64,000 bases of DNA from Neobacillus citreus (GCF_018343545.2 NZ_JAGYPE020000006.1:759-64758); one strand, 5' to 3'; counted from the stretch's first letter, positions 34,764 through 43,757 are shown. The notes: generated by a model not told the origin, from the letters alone. Program-made: numbers and translations.

Positions 34764-34814
34764 GGTATTTATTTTATAAAAAAACTATAATATATCTCTC
34801 GTTTAGTTGTCAAA

Positions 34815-35159
34815 TTATTTTTTATTTTCCAATTGATTTATTTTTTCAAAATACCTTTTATGAGCAGCTTTTAACGCGACAATCACGGAATTAACCGAAG
34901 GTGCAAAGTAATGCTCTTCAATCCGTTTGACAAGCTCGTCTACACCATTCGACAAATTGTAGCCAATCACAAGCCGCTTGATAAAGTCCTTGGCCAATTC
35001 AGTAATAAATGTGAACTCAACATCGACAATGGAATGGTTGGTAGGATCAATTTCCAGAACAATTCCGGCATGCTTATAAATCTCGTACATCGCACTTCCT
35101 GTCGGCGCCTTCGCATAGGCAGTCACTAACACCGTATTCATCTCATGTTGTGAATTCAA
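34815..35159 (-). CDS. DUF3870-family protein
   Basis: 114 residues from a TTG at 35159 with AAGGGAGGG 6 nt upstream; the longer upstream frame is repeat-derived. The sequence NTVLVTAYAKAPTGSAMYEIYK and the central VDVEFTFITELAKDFIKRLVIGYNL match the small DUF3870 family found near acyl-CoA and amino-acid catabolic genes in Firmicutes. No catalytic motif is known. The gap to the dehydrogenase gene holds repeats. Confidence 0.75.
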   Translation of the reverse strand: MNSQHEMNTVLVTAYAKAPTGSAMYEIYKHAGIVLEIDPTNHSIVDVEFTFITELAKDFIKRLVIGYNLSNGVDELVKRIEEHYFAPSVNSVIVALKAAHKRYFEKINQLENKK

Positions 35160-35199
35160 GTTGGACCCTCCCTTAATTTTACTCTTATTATACCAAATG

Positions 35200-35318
35200 T
35201 GATGCATGGGGACGAGGCATGGGGACGGTTCTTCTGCATCATTTTGAGCAAGGGGAGGGTTGGGGTTCCTGTTTTGCAAACGAAGGAAGTGAGGCACGAG
35301 AACCGTCCCCACGCCTCA
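35200..35318. repeat. GACGG repeats between the dehydrogenase and DUF3870 genes
   Basis: A partial left end TGATGCATGGGGACG (35200-35214) is fused to a plus copy (35214-35241), followed 48 bp later by a minus copy (35290-35318) that lies 2 bp after the dehydrogenase TAA. Confidence 0.9.
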
Positions 35319-35320
35319 CT

Positions 35321-36382
35321 TTATGGTTTTAGGATTACCTTGACCCCTTGCTTTTGAACGCCGACTTCGAAGCCTTCGACTGCTTTTTCAAGCGGAAGGA
35401 CATGGGAAACCAGCTTCAGATAAGGAAATTTTCCGGAAGAAGCCATGGCGATGGTCCGCTTCAAGGTTTGTTCGGTTACCCCGTATACCCCTTTGACCGT
35501 TACTTCCCCACGAACAATTTCGTTGGATGGCAGCACGGTTTCCTTGGCGGAGATGCCAACCAATAACAGTTCGCCGCCTTTTGTGCACATTCTGACCCCA
35601 GACACCATCGATTGATGGAAGCCACTTGTTTCAAACACATGGTCGACACCCTGGCCATTTGTCAGCTCTGATATGGCCTCCACATCGTTCACCTGATCGG
35701 CATACACAATGTCCGTCGCGCCTAGCTCCTTGGCCAGCTGCAGTCTTTCTTCATCGACAGACAAGCCTGTTACAATCAGCTTTTTCAAGCCGAGGCTGGA
35801 TAAGGATGCGATTAGGGAAAGACCGATAGGACCCGGTCCGATGACAACAGCCGTGTCGCCCGGCAGAATGTCGGCGCGCTCAAGCGCACGTACGCCAATG
35901 CCAAGCGCCTCGAGCATGCCGGCGACTTCAATCGGCATCGTTTCCGGAATCGGCAGCACATTTTTATACTGAATCGCCGCGTATTCCGCCATTCCGCCAT
36001 TTTGCCGGAAGCCATATTGCAGGGATTTTGCCGGCACCTTGTCCATCGCGCCTTTGCCATGGTCACAAAGGTTCGTCCTGCCCCGCTGGCAATTCGCACA
36101 CTCTCCGCAGGCCACATACGGATTGATGATGACTCGGCTGTTTATCAGGTGCTCATGGTCTGGATTGTTCACACCAACGACTCGGCCGGCAAATTCATGG
36201 CCGAGAATGACAGGCGTCGAAACCCACTCATACGCACGCATCCCCTCGTACATGTGCAGGTCACTCCCGCAAATGCTCACGGCCTCTACCTGAACAAGCA
36301 CTTCGTTTTCTTTCAGCTTAGGAGTTTCCACTTCTTTTACTTCTACGCCATGGTCTCTTGTTGCTTTGACAACTGCTTTCAT
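35321..36382 (-). CDS. Zinc-dependent medium-chain alcohol/polyol dehydrogenase
   Basis: 353 residues. Catalytic zinc site: CGSDLHMYEG and GHEFAGRV. Structural zinc: four Cys in CGECANCQRGRTNLC. NAD fold: VIGPGPIGLSLIA, with GLSVDEERLQLAKELGA after it. It resembles L-threonine/sorbitol/butanediol dehydrogenases; the substrate is not determinable. It lies downstream of the cyclase and 3-hydroxyacyl-CoA dehydrogenase genes and likely belongs to that catabolic unit. A 52-bp tandem repeat sits in its 5' region. Confidence 0.88.
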   Translation of the reverse strand: MKAVVKATRDHGVEVKEVETPKLKENEVLVQVEAVSICGSDLHMYEGMRAYEWVSTPVILGHEFAGRVVGVNNPDHEHLINSRVIINPYVACGECANCQRGRTNLCDHGKGAMDKVPAKSLQYGFRQNGGMAEYAAIQYKNVLPIPETMPIEVAGMLEALGIGVRALERADILPGDTAVVIGPGPIGLSLIASLSSLGLKKLIVTGLSVDEERLQLAKELGATDIVYADQVNDVEAISELTNGQGVDHVFETSGFHQSMVSGVRMCTKGGELLLVGISAKETVLPSNEIVRGEVTVKGVYGVTEQTLKRTIAMASSGKFPYLKLVSHVLPLEKAVEGFEVGVQKQGVKVILKP

Positions 36383-36445
36383 TTTTCCTCACCCTTTCTG
36401 GATTATGCTTTTGTGCGTCAGCAAGCGACTATAAATCCTTTTTAC

Positions 36446-36589
36446 GGACATTTCCTCTTCGTTTTTCACCGATTTTGTCCGAAGATGCCATTCCTTCGGA
36501 CATTCCAGCTTCGTTTTTCACCAGTTTTGTCCGAAGATGCCTTCCCTTCGGACATTTCATCTTCATTTCTCACTGGTTTTGTCCGAAGA
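36446..36589. repeat. 52-bp tandem repeat, 2.8 units, with hairpins
   Basis: Units at 36446-36497, 36498-36549 and 36550-36589. Each starts CGGACATT, has a T-rich CGTTTTTCACC middle and ends TTTTGTCCGAAG. Unit junctions form stems GTCCGAAG/CTTCGGAC. This family is unrelated to the GACGG repeat. It fills the gap between the cyclase gene and the dehydrogenase gene. Confidence 0.92.
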
Positions 36590-36598
36590 CTGGACCTA

Positions 36599-37276
36599 TT
36601 ACCACTCTTCAACCGCAATCGCCCTGATCGGGGAACCTGTTAACCCCTTTAAATTCAATGGCGTTCCAATAAAATAGAAATGCTTTTTCGAAAGCTTATC
36701 AAGATTTACGATATTTTCCATAATTAAAATATTTCTGCTCAGCAGGGCAAGGTGGACATCTCTTTGCATATTTTCATTGATATCGGCATTCGGCAGGTCT
36801 AGGCCAATTGCTTTAATTTTATTCTCGACGACCCAATCCCCGACAGAAGGAGCAAGGGATTTGCACTCATGGAAGCCTTCGCCGTTCCATTCCCCGTTCC
36901 AGCAACGGAACAGCACAATACTATTCTCTTTAATTTCCAGTTGGTCCCGTTCGACCACCGCTTCCACCATTTCCCGTGTGACCGGCACTGAAGGATTTTT
37001 ATCCGAACAATCAATTAAAACGGCGTCCCCCATCGTTGCATCAATCGGAATCTGCTCGATCGTTAAGCCATCTTTGAAAAAATGATAGGGAGCATCCATG
37101 TGCGTCCCGCTATGGTCAGACATCATGAAAATCTTGCTGGCATAGCCTTCACAAGGAGCCGTATATCTTGGTTTTGAAAAATCGTGTGTGATATGATCCA
37201 TGAACACTACTTTTGGATGGGATGGAAAAGAAACTAAGCCGTCGTACAACAATACTGATAAATCAACCGTTTTCAT
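36599..37276 (-). CDS. Cyclase-family (kynurenine formamidase-like) hydrolase
   Basis: 225 residues with the metal-binding signature DHSGTHMDAPYHF (about residues 55-67) and the rest of the KynB/cyclase fold. The family hydrolyses N-formylkynurenine, cyclic amides or related compounds using Mn or Zn. Start after TAGAGGTG. It lies between the 3-hydroxyacyl-CoA dehydrogenase and the Zn-dehydrogenase on the same strand. No other tryptophan-degradation gene is present, so the substrate is open. Confidence 0.85.
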   Translation of the reverse strand: MKTVDLSVLLYDGLVSFPSHPKVVFMDHITHDFSKPRYTAPCEGYASKIFMMSDHSGTHMDAPYHFFKDGLTIEQIPIDATMGDAVLIDCSDKNPSVPVTREMVEAVVERDQLEIKENSIVLFRCWNGEWNGEGFHECKSLAPSVGDWVVENKIKAIGLDLPNADINENMQRDVHLALLSRNILIMENIVNLDKLSKKHFYFIGTPLNLKGLTGSPIRAIAVEEW

Positions 37277-37323
37277 AATTACGCACCTCTAGTAGTTTAT
37301 TTTTTAAAAATGAGCGTGCTGCT

Positions 37324-38256
37324 CTATTTCTTCAGCCATTTCATTAATTGAAGCAACTGGGCATTTTTCGTTTGAATGGCGTCAGTTTGGGAGTCCTTGT
37401 CCCAATCGTAAAACCCTTTGCCCGATTTGATCCCGAGCTCACCATTTTGCACTTTTTCCGAAAGCAGCCTGGAAGGTTCGGTCCGGTTCTCCAAATCCTT
37501 ATAAAGGTAAGACGCAATGTGGTGATGGACGTCCAAGCCGTTCAGGTCTCGCTGCTCGAGTGGACCAGTAAATAGAAGCCGGACCCCAAGACTCCAGCGG
37601 ACAACGGTATCAATTTCCTCCGCTGTCGCAATTCCTTCCTCCAGCAGTGAAATCGCCTCCCGCGCCATTGCATGCTGAATCCTGTTACCGATGAAACCAG
37701 GGATATCTTTTTGAATTAAGACAGGTTCCTTATGGATTTTTTTGAAAAATTGCATGACTTCATCACAGACTTGATCTGAAGTTTTGTCCCCGCGAATAAT
37801 CTCCACTAACGGAATAATCGCCGCCGGCATGAAAAAATGTGTGCCGATGAAGCGGTCTCGGTGTTTTAGAGGTTCGCTTATCCGGTTAATCGACAATCCC
37901 GAAGTATTCGTTGCAAAAATTGTCGCCGGTCCGCAAATCTCTTCCAGCGTTTGAAAGAGAGTTTGCTTTAATTCCAAGACTTCCGGAATGGCTTCAATAA
38001 CCATCCAGGAGTTCTGCGCATCTTGAAGTTTGTCTGAAAGTGAAATCCGGCCAAGTGCCTCATTCATTTCTTGTTCAGAGATAAACTCATATTCTCTTAG
38101 AATCTCATATTGGTCCCTAATTCTATCCATGGCTTCGTTCAGAATCCCTTGATTCTGTTCCACCATGTGAACGTTTACACGATTTTGCGCAAGTAATTGA
38201 GCAATCCCTCTTCCCATCGTTCCCGCACCAACAACCGTAATTTTTCTATCCTCCAT
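37324..38256 (-). CDS. 3-hydroxyacyl-CoA dehydrogenase
   Basis: 310 residues from the ATG at 38256 after AAGGAGG; upstream in-frame residues belong to the leader. Rossmann motif VVGAGTMGRGIAQLLAQ, catalytic His in FIGTHFFMPA, PGFIGNRIQHAMAREA, and a C-terminal helical domain. It oxidises 3-hydroxyacyl-CoA (or 3-hydroxybutyryl-CoA) with NAD. It heads the unit with the cyclase and Zn-dehydrogenase, behind the third copy of the candidate leader RNA. Confidence 0.9.
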   Translation of the reverse strand: MEDRKITVVGAGTMGRGIAQLLAQNRVNVHMVEQNQGILNEAMDRIRDQYEILREYEFISEQEMNEALGRISLSDKLQDAQNSWMVIEAIPEVLELKQTLFQTLEEICGPATIFATNTSGLSINRISEPLKHRDRFIGTHFFMPAAIIPLVEIIRGDKTSDQVCDEVMQFFKKIHKEPVLIQKDIPGFIGNRIQHAMAREAISLLEEGIATAEEIDTVVRWSLGVRLLFTGPLEQRDLNGLDVHHHIASYLYKDLENRTEPSRLLSEKVQNGELGIKSGKGFYDWDKDSQTDAIQTKNAQLLQLMKWLKK

Positions 38257-38287
38257 TTGAGCGTTTTCCCTCCTTATACTGAAAATA

Positions 38288-38410
38288 AAAAAACCCAGCC
38301 CCATAAAAAAATAAGAACAAACCCATCCTTATCTTTCAATGGAAAGCTAGGTATCCTAAATTACATGAAACGGGTAATTTCACCATTAAGAAACTGCTTC
38401 TCATTCACTA
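38288..38410 (-). promoter_or_regulatory. Candidate structured leader RNA, copy 3 (upstream of 3-hydroxyacyl-CoA dehydrogenase)
   Basis: Outer stem TCTTAA/TTAGGA (38386-38391 with 38354-38359, one wobble), inner hairpin TGAAA/TTTCA with loop TTACCCG, then ACCTAGC/GCTGGGT and a T run 32 bp before the gene. The 5' boundary GAGAAGC resembles GAAAAGC of copy 2 and GAAAGT of copy 1. Confidence 0.72.
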
Positions 38411-38460
38411 TTAAAACTGTTTATACTATTATGATATTTCGAAATTTATTTTTCGTCAAG

Positions 38461-38573
38461 TGATGCATAGGGACGGTTCTCGTGCATCAAAATGGGCGAA
38501 GTAAAGAAAAAATGAGGTAGGAGAACCGTCCTTATGCATCAAAATAAGACACGAGAACCATCCCAATGCGTCA
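38461..38573. repeat. Three GACGG repeats at the end of the M29-type gene
   Basis: A plus copy at 38461-38489, then minus copies at 38513-38541 and 38545-38573. The last is translated into the end of the M29-type protein. Confidence 0.92.
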
Positions 38574-39474
38574 TTGTGACTGCAGGTTTTTTGATAACGC
38601 AGTCGATGTGGACGCCGGCTTCGTTGGTGCCGCCGAATGGTTTGTTGCTGCCAAAGGCGATGTGGACGGTTCCGAAGACTTTTTCGTCTTCTAGGACGTT
38701 GCCAGTCAGGCGGGCTTTTTTGTTGGTACCGATGCCAAATTCGGCGATGATTCGGCCGTTTCCATCACCTAGTATTTCCAGCAATCGTTTTCCGTCTTCG
38801 CCGCTGGCATCTACCAAACGGCCATGCTCCAGCGTTAATGTGATAGGTTCCTTCAAGACACCGATTCCTGCGATGGAACCGTCGACAATGATCGTTCCAT
38901 TTGCAGAATCCTCAAGAGGCGCTATGTAGCTTTCCCCGGAAGGAAGGTTGCCGGATTCGCCTTTTTCCCGAAACACGCCTGTGCTCGGAATTCCCCGTCT
39001 TTCCTTAATGGAGAATGTCAGTTTCGTATGATCTTTTTCAATCGTAACAAATTCGCCCTTATCTAAAAGTTCGCAATAATAGGCGGTTAACTCCTCAACC
39101 TCCGAATAATCGGCCGTGATGGCCCCTTCTTGGAGCATATCCATGGTGACTCCAGGCATCGTTGCCACCCGCGCTCCTTGTGCAGAGGCTTCTTTTCTTG
39201 CGCGGGTATGCGTCAGCGAATGATGAGTAATACAAAGAACAACCTCGACAGCCTTCATCGCTTCCGCAACGGCCCGCGGCGGTTCTTCGCCGGACTTCGT
39301 CCTTGTTTTCATCTTGATAACCTGCGTTTCAGTCCCTAGCACAATCCCAGCTTGATAGAAAATATCAGCGATTTCGTACGATTCTGGGTCCGTCACAATT
39401 AAAATGTGCTCGTTTTCTTTAACATTCAAATTATGGGTAAGAATTGATGTGGCAACCCCAATTAATGCTTGCAT
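38539..39474 (-). CDS. M29-type aminopeptidase-like protein with repeat-derived C-terminus
   Basis: 311 residues related to thermophilic aminopeptidase (M29) and 2,5-dihydroxypyridine dioxygenase-type proteins. FGTVHIAFGSNKPFGGTNEAGVHID near the C-terminus carries the conserved metal region. The family removes N-terminal residues or acts on heterocyclic intermediates; which applies is unclear. The last ten residues (HWDGSRVLF and the residue before) come from a GACGG repeat read one base out of phase with its TGA, with the stop TGA just beyond. The native end was probably near VIKKPAVT. Confidence 0.78.
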   Translation of the reverse strand: MQALIGVATSILTHNLNVKENEHILIVTDPESYEIADIFYQAGIVLGTETQVIKMKTRTKSGEEPPRAVAEAMKAVEVVLCITHHSLTHTRARKEASAQGARVATMPGVTMDMLQEGAITADYSEVEELTAYYCELLDKGEFVTIEKDHTKLTFSIKERRGIPSTGVFREKGESGNLPSGESYIAPLEDSANGTIIVDGSIAGIGVLKEPITLTLEHGRLVDASGEDGKRLLEILGDGNGRIIAEFGIGTNKKARLTGNVLEDEKVFGTVHIAFGSNKPFGGTNEAGVHIDCVIKKPAVTMTHWDGSRVLF

Positions 39475-39489
39475 GCCATTCCCTCCAAG

Positions 39490-40251
39490 CTATACTCTCA
39501 ATTTCAATTGATATCTTTTGATAACGTCACCGATCTCATCTCTCGCCGCCATCAATAGAGGAAGATATTCCTGTATTTTTTCTTCGGCCATTCGAAAAAT
39601 AGGACCGGAAACAGTAACTGAACCAACAATCTCCTCGCTATCAAATAGCGGAACGGCAATAGCCCTAACCTCCGCCGTATATTCCCCCTGGCTTTGGCCC
39701 CAGCCCTTCTCTCTGATTATTTCTAGCTCTCTTCGAAGTTCATCAGGGTCTGTCATCGTCGTTTTTGTATATTTTACCAGGCCGTTTTCAATAATAGATT
39801 CTAGATATTCATTCGGCAAATAGGCCAAAATTGTTCGATAGGAAGCGCCGACATATAAAGGTGCCCTGCTTCCTGCTGAAACGGAAAACTTCACTTTATT
39901 TTCCGGCTCCACAACATCAAGCGTAACCGCTTCATGTCCATCCAAGACGGTTAGAAAAATAGATTCTCCAGTTTCATCCTTTAACCGATTTAGAATCGGA
40001 CGGATTAATTTCGTGACATTCAAGTTTTCATACATAATCATGCCTAATTCCCAGGTGGCATAGCCCAACGAATACTTTTTGGTCACTTTATCTTTTGATA
40101 CGAATCTATTTTTCTCTAGAGTTTCGAGAATCCGGTATATATTTGTATGATTCAACCCTAGTTCGTTAGCCAATTCCCGTCCGCCCCAAACTGGCTTTTC
40201 TTTTGTAAACATCATAAGAACCTGTAGTGCTAAATTTAAAGTTTTTAACAT
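39490..40251 (-). CDS. IclR-family transcriptional regulator
   Basis: 253 residues from the ATG at 40251 behind AAAGGGGG. N-terminal winged helix (about 5-65, GGRELANELGLNHTNIYRILETLEKN), linker helix, then the IclR effector domain (about 80-250). IclR proteins usually control adjacent catabolic genes; here the M29 gene lies 15 bp downstream, with the M20, DUF1177 and peptide-transporter genes upstream on the same strand. A TTCACA/TGTGAA palindrome in the dpp promoter region is a possible site. Confidence 0.88.
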   Translation of the reverse strand: MLKTLNLALQVLMMFTKEKPVWGGRELANELGLNHTNIYRILETLEKNRFVSKDKVTKKYSLGYATWELGMIMYENLNVTKLIRPILNRLKDETGESIFLTVLDGHEAVTLDVVEPENKVKFSVSAGSRAPLYVGASYRTILAYLPNEYLESIIENGLVKYTKTTMTDPDELRRELEIIREKGWGQSQGEYTAEVRAIAVPLFDSEEIVGSVTVSGPIFRMAEEKIQEYLPLLMAARDEIGDVIKRYQLKLRV

Positions 40252-40347
40252 GAGGAAGGTAGTCCCCCTTTTCCAATACAAATAGTTGATATTATTATAG
40301 CATAATTAATTGCTGTAAAAATCAAGAAGCTTTTTGACATTAATAAG

Positions 40348-40437
40348 CAGTTACCCCCTCTAAACCACAAAGGGAGAAAAGGGTTTAGAGGAAGTAACTG
40401 CATCAAAAGCCTGGGCAGCGTGTAGTAAGGCGCTGCC
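40348..40437. terminator. Large stem-loop and intrinsic terminator
   Basis: A long hairpin GCAGTTAC-CCTCTAAAC pairs with GTTTAGAGG-GTAACTGC (40348-40401). A compact hairpin GGCAGCG/CGCTGCC (40414-40437) lies just after the M20 gene. Together they separate the M20 transcript from iclR. The first, about 54 nt with an internal bulge, is larger than a simple terminator. Confidence 0.7.
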
Positions 40438-40447
40438 TTTATCTGAA

Positions 40448-41716
40448 TTATTTTTGATATAGAAAATCGATCACTGCCGCGACATAAACCTTTGCACAGC
40501 GGACGATATCTTCTACTTGAACCCTCTCATTGTACCCGTGGATAGTAGGTAAATAAGCTGGACCATATTGTAAAACAGGGATATTGTAATCTCTGAAATG
40601 ACGTGCATCACTGCTTGCCCACTGCATCACACCGTAGGCTTCCTCTTCGGTCACGAAGCTAATGTTGTCGACAATTGCCTTACATACTGGATCATCAGCA
40701 GGTGTATAATTGGCATGGCTTCGGAAGCCAAACGGACGGATTTCATAACGGATGCCCAGTTCATCCAAATTCTTTTTCAAATAGGCTGTAACTTCATCAC
40801 GCGTTACCCCAAACGGCAGGCGGCAATCCACCTGAACCTTACAGCTTTCAGGAATGACATTGGATTTCGTCCCACCCTGAATGGTCCCAATATTAACCGT
40901 GATTCTTTCTAAAACCGGCTGGAACTTTTCGCGCTCTTTTTCAATCTCACGCATATACTTCTTGGAAACTTCTATTAAACCTTGAACCTCTTCAGGAATG
41001 GTAATTTTCAAATCCCACAAGGTTCTGATTTTTTCAATCGCTGCAATAGCATCGGTGATAGCATTATTTCCTGCCAGTGGTGAAAGGCTTCCGTGTCCGG
41101 GTTCGCCAAATACTTCAAGCTCAAACCAATACGAGCCTTTTTGGCCAATGGTTGGATTTAAACGGGAAGATGGTTCAGCAATTAACGCGCCGTCCCCTTT
41201 AATAAGACCTTTCTCCAACAGCCAAGGAACCCCAAACTCCCCGCCCGTTTCCTCATCAGGAACGATGGCAAGAGTAAGTTTTCCAGGAAGTTCAACATCT
41301 AACTGCTTCAATAGGGCGAAGGCAAAAATAATCCCGCCGAGACCGGCTTTCATGTCGCTTGCTCCCCTGCCCAAAAGCCAACCATCCTTCACTTCGCCGG
41401 AAAAAGGATCGAAATCCCATTTGGATAGATCGCCTGCAGGCACGACATCCGTGTGCCCGCAATAAATTAAGTGTTTCCCTTCTTCCCCGCCAATGCTGGA
41501 AATCAAATTATACATTTTGTCGCTTGATTCGTGCCATACCGTATCAAGCCCATATTGACTAAGGTAATTGGCAATAAACTCAGAGATTTCAGTAGAATCT
41601 CCGGGCGGATTTTCGCTCGGAATTTTGATCAACGAGCTGCAAAGCTCAATCAATTCTTCTTTTCTTGCTTCCACTTCATCGATTAATCTTTGTTTTATCG
41701 CAGTAATGTCTGTCAT
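40448..41716 (-). CDS. M20-family metallopeptidase/deacylase (ArgE/DapE type)
   Basis: 422 residues. Motifs of the di-zinc site: YCGHTDVVPAGD, GRGASDMKAGLGG, VPDEETGGEFGVPWLL, and a C-terminal HGYNERV-type histidine. A lid and dimerisation domain lies in the middle (about 180-300). It hydrolyses N-acyl amino acids or dipeptides. The start overlaps the DUF1177 stop by 4 bp (ATGA), so the two are coupled, downstream of the Dpp transporter. Confidence 0.9.
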   Translation of the reverse strand: MTDITAIKQRLIDEVEARKEELIELCSSLIKIPSENPPGDSTEISEFIANYLSQYGLDTVWHESSDKMYNLISSIGGEEGKHLIYCGHTDVVPAGDLSKWDFDPFSGEVKDGWLLGRGASDMKAGLGGIIFAFALLKQLDVELPGKLTLAIVPDEETGGEFGVPWLLEKGLIKGDGALIAEPSSRLNPTIGQKGSYWFELEVFGEPGHGSLSPLAGNNAITDAIAAIEKIRTLWDLKITIPEEVQGLIEVSKKYMREIEKEREKFQPVLERITVNIGTIQGGTKSNVIPESCKVQVDCRLPFGVTRDEVTAYLKKNLDELGIRYEIRPFGFRSHANYTPADDPVCKAIVDNISFVTEEEAYGVMQWASSDARHFRDYNIPVLQYGPAYLPTIHGYNERVQVEDIVRCAKVYVAAVIDFLYQK

Positions 41717-42663
41717 CCTGCAGTCACCTGATTTCCTTTTGTTTGTAGATGAGTCATTTTCCCGTATAGTTGCTCTAAGCGGTCAAATTCTTCAGCATCG
41801 TAGAAAGAACATTTATTTTCGCCATAAAGCTTGGCTACTTCAATTACATAACGGACAACCTGCTCGACATCGGTCGGATGGGTTGCGCCTGTTCCGCAGC
41901 CGGCTACGGCAGTTTCCGTCGTAATCGCCACACCCACAACCGGGCTCTTAGTCGCGACTGCCGGCTGGAGAATACTGTTGACATGATAAACGCCATTTCC
42001 GTATGGAGTAATGTCCTGTGTAGTGATCGGCAGCGTTACTGGCAGAATGCCCGCTGATTGGGTATAAATATGCAATAAGTCCGTGCTGATTTTTAAAACA
42101 TAGCCTTCCTTGACAGTCGGTGTAATGGCAAATCCTTTATGATTGGTAATCATATTTCCTTTTGTTGTGTCCACAGATAGAATGGCGTCCATCTCCTCTG
42201 TCACTTCATGCTGGTTCATCGTTAAGATATCAACCGGTGAATTCATGAACGGCACAGGATCATGCGGCAAGGTTGGTGCAGTTGGACAAATATGGGTTGT
42301 GAGGATCACATCCCCTTTTAGGCGGTCGCCCTTCCCTGTCATATCCAATAATTTAGCTGCTGCAGCCACGCAGGATAAAGCTCCGTCTCCGTCGGATACG
42401 AATCCTTTTACCTCCGGGCGTGCCCCAACTCCACCTAAGCGGCCGATAATGCCCAGCGTAGGAGCATTTCCGCCTTTCGACTTGCCTTCTTCACCCGGAA
42501 TAACAATTTTGATAAAGTCAGTGGAACCTTGATTGCCTTCAACCGTTTTGACGGTAATTTCTCCAACATTAGAGATGGCTTCCAGGTAATTCTTCACATC
42601 ATGTCCAGTTACATGAATACTATCCAAAACCTCTATTAACTCCATTACATGTTTTAATGACAT
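41713..42663 (-). CDS. DUF1177-family protein
   Basis: 316 residues matching the uncharacterised DUF1177 family, recognised by its long conserved sequence including IGRLGGVGARPEVKGFVSDG, HICPTAPTLPHDPVPFMNSP and VAGCGTGATHPTDVEQVVRY. Conserved Asp, His, Cys and Gly suggest an enzyme. It is embedded between the Dpp transporter and an M20 deacylase and is probably cotranscribed with both. The same neighbourhood carries AroM and amidohydrolases, so a role in breaking down an imported amide or peptide is inferred from context only. Confidence 0.82.
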   Translation of the reverse strand: MSLKHVMELIEVLDSIHVTGHDVKNYLEAISNVGEITVKTVEGNQGSTDFIKIVIPGEEGKSKGGNAPTLGIIGRLGGVGARPEVKGFVSDGDGALSCVAAAAKLLDMTGKGDRLKGDVILTTHICPTAPTLPHDPVPFMNSPVDILTMNQHEVTEEMDAILSVDTTKGNMITNHKGFAITPTVKEGYVLKISTDLLHIYTQSAGILPVTLPITTQDITPYGNGVYHVNSILQPAVATKSPVVGVAITTETAVAGCGTGATHPTDVEQVVRYVIEVAKLYGENKCSFYDAEEFDRLEQLYGKMTHLQTKGNQVTAG

Positions 42664-42788
42664 CGAAAAAACCTCCAGATTTAATATATTTTAAAGGCGG
42701 TCCGTACAGATAAGAACAAACCAGCCTTTTAATATTCGACATTTTTCGAGCGGTTACAGGCACCCTTCGAGACTTGTTAATGGCTTTC

Positions 42789-43757
42789 CTAATAAAGATG
42801 GCACGCCACCCGCTGCCCGTCTCCATTCTGTTTCAACTCTGGAACAACTGACTTGCAGCTTTCTACCGCATATGGGCATCTTAGGTGGAAATGGCAGCCG
42901 GAAGGTGGATTGACCGGACTTGGCACATCCCCTTTTAATAGAATCCGTTCTTTTTTGTCATACGGACTTTCCTTTGGAACCGCCGAAAGCAGGGCTCTCG
43001 TATAAGGGTGCAGCGGGTTTTGATAGATTTCTTCGTACGTACCAATCTCCACGATTTTCCCTAAATACATCACAGCAATCCGGTCACACATATAGCGGAC
43101 CACATTTAAATCGTGCGAGATAAAGATATAAGTAAGTTGGAATTTCTTCTGCAGGTCTTTTAATAGATTAATAACCTGGGCCTGCACGGATACGTCCAAG
43201 GCAGATACCGGTTCGTCGCAAATAATCACATCCGGGTTTAACGCTAAGGCGCGGGCGATATTAATCCGCTGCCGCTGGCCGCCCGAGAATTCATGCGGAT
43301 AACGGTCAGCATGATAGCTGCTAAGGCCGACAACCTCGAGCAATTCACGAACACGATCTAACCGTGACGCTTTATCGCCTACTTTATGGATTTCCAATGG
43401 TTCCGCAATGAGCTGCTTAATCGTTTTTCTTGGATCCAGGGAAGCATACGGATTTTGGAACACCATTTGAATGGATTTCCGCGAGTCGCGGATTTCCTTC
43501 GGCCCCATTGCCGCCAGATCCTGCCCTTTAAATAAAACCTTTCCTTCAGTAGGGCGGATTAATTGGTTGATGAGCCTGGCCATTGTCGACTTGCCACAGC
43601 CGGATTCACCGACAATTCCTAGCGTCTCACCGCGAAATACATCGAAGCTGACGCCATCGACTGCCTTGACACTCTGCGTTGATTTTTTAAAAGGTAGCGG
43701 ATCCTGAATAGGGAAATGCTTTCTTAAGTTTTCTACCTTAATAATGGCTTCAGCCAT
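42789..43757 (-). CDS. Oligopeptide/dipeptide ABC transporter ATP-binding protein (DppF/OppF)
   Basis: 322 residues. Walker A GESGCGKST (about 54), signature SGGQRQRINIARALA, Walker B VIICDEPVSALD, H-loop ISHDLN, and a C-terminal oligopeptide domain with the Fe-S-type Cys pattern CHFHLRCPYAVESC. It energises import with DppD. It overlaps dppD by 8 bp, the last transporter gene of the minus-strand unit. Confidence 0.93.
   Translation of the reverse strand: MAEAIIKVENLRKHFPIQDPLPFKKSTQSVKAVDGVSFDVFRGETLGIVGESGCGKSTMARLINQLIRPTEGKVLFKGQDLAAMGPKEIRDSRKSIQMVFQNPYASLDPRKTIKQLIAEPLEIHKVGDKASRLDRVRELLEVVGLSSYHADRYPHEFSGGQRQRINIARALALNPDVIICDEPVSALDVSVQAQVINLLKDLQKKFQLTYIFISHDLNVVRYMCDRIAVMYLGKIVEIGTYEEIYQNPLHPYTRALLSAVPKESPYDKKERILLKGDVPSPVNPPSGCHFHLRCPYAVESCKSVVPELKQNGDGQRVACHLY

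Noticed and set aside
34815..35312. Longer N-terminus of the DUF3870 protein beginning MGTVLVPHF
   Set aside because: The extra residues are translated repeats; a TTG with a strong AAGGGAGGG fits the family start.
42664..42788. Fourth copy of the candidate leader RNA upstream of DUF1177
   Set aside because: A GGTTTGTTCTTAT string resembles part of copy 3, but I could not form the outer stem and inner hairpin, and there is no terminator.
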